Assembly: GCA_905215675.1 (NCBI GenBank)
Contig: CAJMRA010000095.1
Span: 1 to 8,245 of the forward strand
DNA length: 8,245 nucleotides
Reading direction: 5' to 3'
Origin: an uncultured bacterium
GTDB taxonomy: Bacteria > Desulfobacterota > Desulfovibrionia > Desulfovibrionales > Desulfovibrionaceae
The translations under genes and the position numbers were made by a program. The notes below the pieces were generated by a model that did not search any database, had not been told where the DNA came from, and saw only the letters and a program-made list of their open reading frames with translations. Position 1 is the first letter of the stretch, and each line of letters opens with the position of its first letter. Below, in pieces: positions 6,521-8,245 of this stretch.

Positions 6521-7840
6521 TCACGATAGCGGCTTGTCTGATTTGGATATGACCTCCTGAATCTTTTTCTGCCATGCCAGTATGATAGCTTTGTTTCCTT
6601 CGGCCGCTACTTTAATAAGTACTTTCAGAGACTCTGTTTCTGCTCTATGAGTTCCAATATACCCGGAACGAATTAACCCGATAATATCGTTTTCTCGAAG
6701 ATACGTGCCATCCAGGGCATTGCAACTGAGTCGAATGCCTCCTTTCGGCCCCTTGGATTCAGAGGAGTAAAGAATCTGTCTGAGGTGTTCCAGAGAAACA
6801 ATAAAAGATCTATGATTATCAGATTCAATCGTACGTTTTACAAATTTAAAGAAAAAAGGATTACTATTCAGTCTGTAGTCATTCACCATACCACAAAAAT
6901 CTGGGAGTTTCATACGGGCTACTTCATCATACAACTGCTGGTCAGGACGAAACAGCCAATCCCGTCCATTACCCTCTGACGCTCGTTCTTCAAGCATCTT
7001 GTATTGTATCATAACTATATTCCCTCTAGTTTCATTAATGTATATGAGATCGACTCCAAGCATCTGCTCCAAAGGCAATTTGTTTGCCGTATAAATTACC
7101 AGACGTTCATTACCTTTTTGAAACTCTGCCCTTCCTGTCACATCAGAAGAAATCATTTTGAAACCAGGAAGTTTTGATGCGTCTGCATGCACAACATTAT
7201 CTTCATAAATATAGGCTCCAACAAGGCTGAGGCCGGAAGTCGCATTCTTCTTCAGGACAACCTTAGCAGGTATTACCTTATCTCGAAGACCAAAAGCATC
7301 TATTGCCACCTGGATTGCATTTTTTTGCCCCCAATGAATATTTGTTGCCTGTCTCCATCCAAGTAAAAGAGAAAACGCTGTTTCCAAAGCAGGTTGATTC
7401 GCTAAATTTTCTGACAGTATTCCAAGTAAATACGCACTAAGTTGAGGGGAAAGGCTAATAACGCATCCCTCATCAGGCAGGCATTCCTCCATCAGACGCA
7501 GCATCTGGACGTCAGAAATCAACGTTTTTATGCCCTGGAGCGATGCAGGTAACACTATACGCAGTTTCTCAATGGTAAGAAGAGAGTCAAATGTACTTAC
7601 AGTTTTTTTTCGGATGGCAGTAGCCAGATAGCAACATGTCTTTGCGTCGCTGTATCGTACTTCCAACAAACAAAGGGTAGGCAGGTTGATTGACTGAAAA
7701 ACAGAATGACGTTGCGTAAGAGTAAGACGTTCAAATCTCTGAGGCGAATTATACAGCGATAGGGAATATTCTTTATCAAAACGTATCAGAATCAAGGGCT
7801 TTCTTTGAACCCAGCGTACAAGCTGGTCAACGGTATTCAT
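6521..7840 (-). CDS. Unknown 439-residue protein with PD-(D/E)XK-like motif
   Basis: I do not recognise this family. The protein has 439 residues, no clear signal peptide or membrane segment, and an N-terminal half rich in Leu and Ser. The most informative segment is E258-x5-D264, about 14 residues of strand and turn, then Q279-Y-K281. This fits the E...D...(E/Q)xK layout of PD-(D/E)XK nucleases, where Q replaces E as in Mrr-type enzymes. The C-terminal part has a GLIRSGYIGTHRAET stretch (388-402) that looks conserved, then a strand-helix end. The start is supported by AGGAGG 7 bases upstream (minus strand, 7848-7853), and the ATG overlaps the stop of the small frame upstream, implying translational coupling. 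Base composition is clearly AT-richer than drmABC, a sign of separate acquisition. It could be an orphan restriction-like nuclease or an accessory defence protein; the nuclease reading is inference from one motif. Confidence 0.85.
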   Translation of the reverse strand: MNTVDQLVRWVQRKPLILIRFDKEYSLSLYNSPQRFERLTLTQRHSVFQSINLPTLCLLEVRYSDAKTCCYLATAIRKKTVSTFDSLLTIEKLRIVLPASLQGIKTLISDVQMLRLMEECLPDEGCVISLSPQLSAYLLGILSENLANQPALETAFSLLLGWRQATNIHWGQKNAIQVAIDAFGLRDKVIPAKVVLKKNATSGLSLVGAYIYEDNVVHADASKLPGFKMISSDVTGRAEFQKGNERLVIYTANKLPLEQMLGVDLIYINETRGNIVMIQYKMLEERASEGNGRDWLFRPDQQLYDEVARMKLPDFCGMVNDYRLNSNPFFFKFVKRTIESDNHRSFIVSLEHLRQILYSSESKGPKGGIRLSCNALDGTYLRENDIIGLIRSGYIGTHRAETESLKVLIKVAAEGNKAIILAWQKKIQEVISKSDKPLS

Positions 7841-8001
7841 TCGGCACCCTCCTGTGCGGCGCGTTTTTCAACCAGAGTCAAATGATGCGCGTTGATGCGG
7901 CCATCGTGAAAAACGGTGATGCCAAGGGGGGCTTCCACATCCCGGCCCCGCTTCTTGTTCCCGTTGATATTGGACTTGTCGTGCTGTGCCGCCCCAGTTT
8001 T
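7837..8001 (-). pseudogene. Short minus-strand frame, likely 3' remnant of a coupled partner gene
   Basis: An open frame of 54 codons runs from just after an in-frame TGA (8004-8002) to a TGA at 7839-7837 that overlaps the ATG of the 439-residue gene (ATGA). Its last part reads GITVFHDGRINAHHL followed by TLVEKRAAQEGAE, with natural-looking composition. There is no ATG. The only usual start codon is a GTG at 7938, which would give a 33-residue peptide preceded by GGGG. The ATGA overlap and the ribosome site within it are typical of operon partners, so I read it as the surviving C-terminus of a gene cut off on the transposase side, or as a very small coupled gene. The family is unknown. Confidence 0.45.
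7848..7853 (-). promoter_or_regulatory. Strong ribosome binding site of the 439-residue gene
   Basis: AGGAGG on the minus strand lies 7 bases before the ATG (7840-7838), inside the last codons of the preceding short frame. It decides the start of the downstream gene and supports coupled translation. Confidence 0.8.
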
Positions 8002-8148
8002 TCAAGCCTGCGGGACAGAGGATGGAACAAATTCCCCTCACAAAAGAAATCCACCGGCAAAGCCGGTGGTTCTTCTCATATGCGCCTGTAAGGCTCTGTT
8101 ACCAGCAGCGCCCTAACAGACGCAAACGATCCGGCACGCGCATCTCTG
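8002..8148. other. Gap between the tnpA stop and the short remnant frame
   Basis: These 147 bp hold the hairpin at 8051-8069, the short repeats at 8094-8120 and no convincing gene. The junction between mobile-element sequence and the flank of the 439-residue gene should lie here. No clear promoter for the minus-strand genes is visible. Confidence 0.5.
8051..8069 (-). repeat. 8-bp hairpin beyond tnpA, candidate IS right end or terminator
   Basis: CCACCGGC (8051-8058) pairs with GCCGGTGG (8062-8069) around a 3-base loop. Read on the minus strand it lies 80 bases after the tnpA stop and is followed by ATTTCTTTT, so it could be an intrinsic terminator. IS200/IS605 elements end in small GC-rich subterminal hairpins recognised by TnpA as single-stranded DNA, so it may instead be the right-end structure. 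The exact element end cannot be fixed from the sequence. Confidence 0.55.
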
Positions 8149-8160
8149 TTACCGGCGGCC
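8094..8160. repeat. Short imperfect direct repeat around the tnpA stop
   Basis: CTCTGTTACC occurs at 8094-8103 and again at 8144-8153, and the first 16 bases of the two copies agree at 14 positions. The second copy covers the tnpA stop codon. TAACAGA at 8114-8120 is the inverse of 8095-8101, so the first copy can also form a 7-bp stem with a 12-base loop. It may be a partial duplication of the gene end or part of the subterminal structure of the element. Confidence 0.35.
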
Positions 8161-8245
8161 CGTAAACGGGCTACCGGCATAGGGGAGACGCAACTGGTCC
8201 CCCAGTTTGTCCTCATCCAATTGATGACGGATATACTCTGCAATC
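8149..8245 (-). CDS. tnpA: C-terminal tail of an IS200/IS605-type transposase TnpA, partial
   Basis: The minus strand reads 31 codons from the window edge to TAA (8151-8149): a helix EYIRHQLDEDKLGDQL followed by RLPYAGSPFTGRR. The EYIRxQ...DQL helix followed by a short tail with a (D/S)PFTG motif is how many small HUH (Y1) transposases of the IS200/IS605 family end. The catalytic HUH motif and tyrosine would lie beyond the window. A GC-rich hairpin 80 bases downstream fits such an element. Because only the tail is visible, this is a recollection-based match without the catalytic residues. Confidence 0.6.
   Translation of the reverse strand, partial: IAEYIRHQLDEDKLGDQLRLPYAGSPFTGRR

Noticed and set aside
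6785..6979. 64-codon plus-strand frame
   Set aside because: It is antisense to the 439-residue gene and has no ribosome site or recognisable content.
7878..8091. 60-70 codon frames on both strands beyond the 439-residue gene
   Set aside because: They overlap each other and the coupled frame ending at 7837, run into the hairpin, and show no recognisable motif.

Overview
The window holds a GC-rich plus-strand operon that I recognise as the core of a DISARM anti-phage system: drmA (SF2 helicase-like), drmB (DUF1998 protein) and drmC (phospholipase D-like). The three genes are tightly packed: a 3-bp gap between drmA and drmB, and an 11-bp overlap between drmB and drmC. The organism cannot be named from the sequence. 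High GC with strong codon bias, good Shine-Dalgarno sites and GC-rich hairpins after genes suggest a Gram-negative such as a Desulfovibrio-like bacterium, but that is a weak inference.

Layout. Bases 1-68 are a very unusual leader: the first 54 bases contain no G and a single T, including a run of 15 C. Bases 69-6162 carry drmA-drmB-drmC. Just after drmC lies a perfect 21-bp stem hairpin (6167-6218), followed by about 300 bp without a convincing gene. From 6521 to 7840, on the minus strand and therefore convergent with drmABC, is a clearly AT-richer gene for a 439-residue protein of unknown family. It carries an E-x5-D...QxK pattern resembling PD-(D/E)XK nucleases. Its start codon overlaps (ATGA) the stop of a short minus-strand reading frame (7837-8001) that looks like the tail of a broken or very small partner gene. 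The far end (8149-8245, minus) is the C-terminal tail of what looks like an IS200/IS605-type TnpA transposase, with a GC-rich hairpin 80 bp beyond its stop.

How the parts may work together. DrmA and DrmB are known to form a DNA-engaging complex in DISARM, and DrmC is an accessory PLD-like protein. The usual DISARM partners (drmD with an adenine methylase, or drmE with a cytosine methylase) are not in this window. They could lie upstream of base 1, or the system could be a reduced drmABC form. The convergent low-GC gene and the transposase remnant mark the downstream flank as a mobile or accessory region. The 439-residue protein is the best candidate for an undescribed defence component, but its link to DISARM rests only on position.
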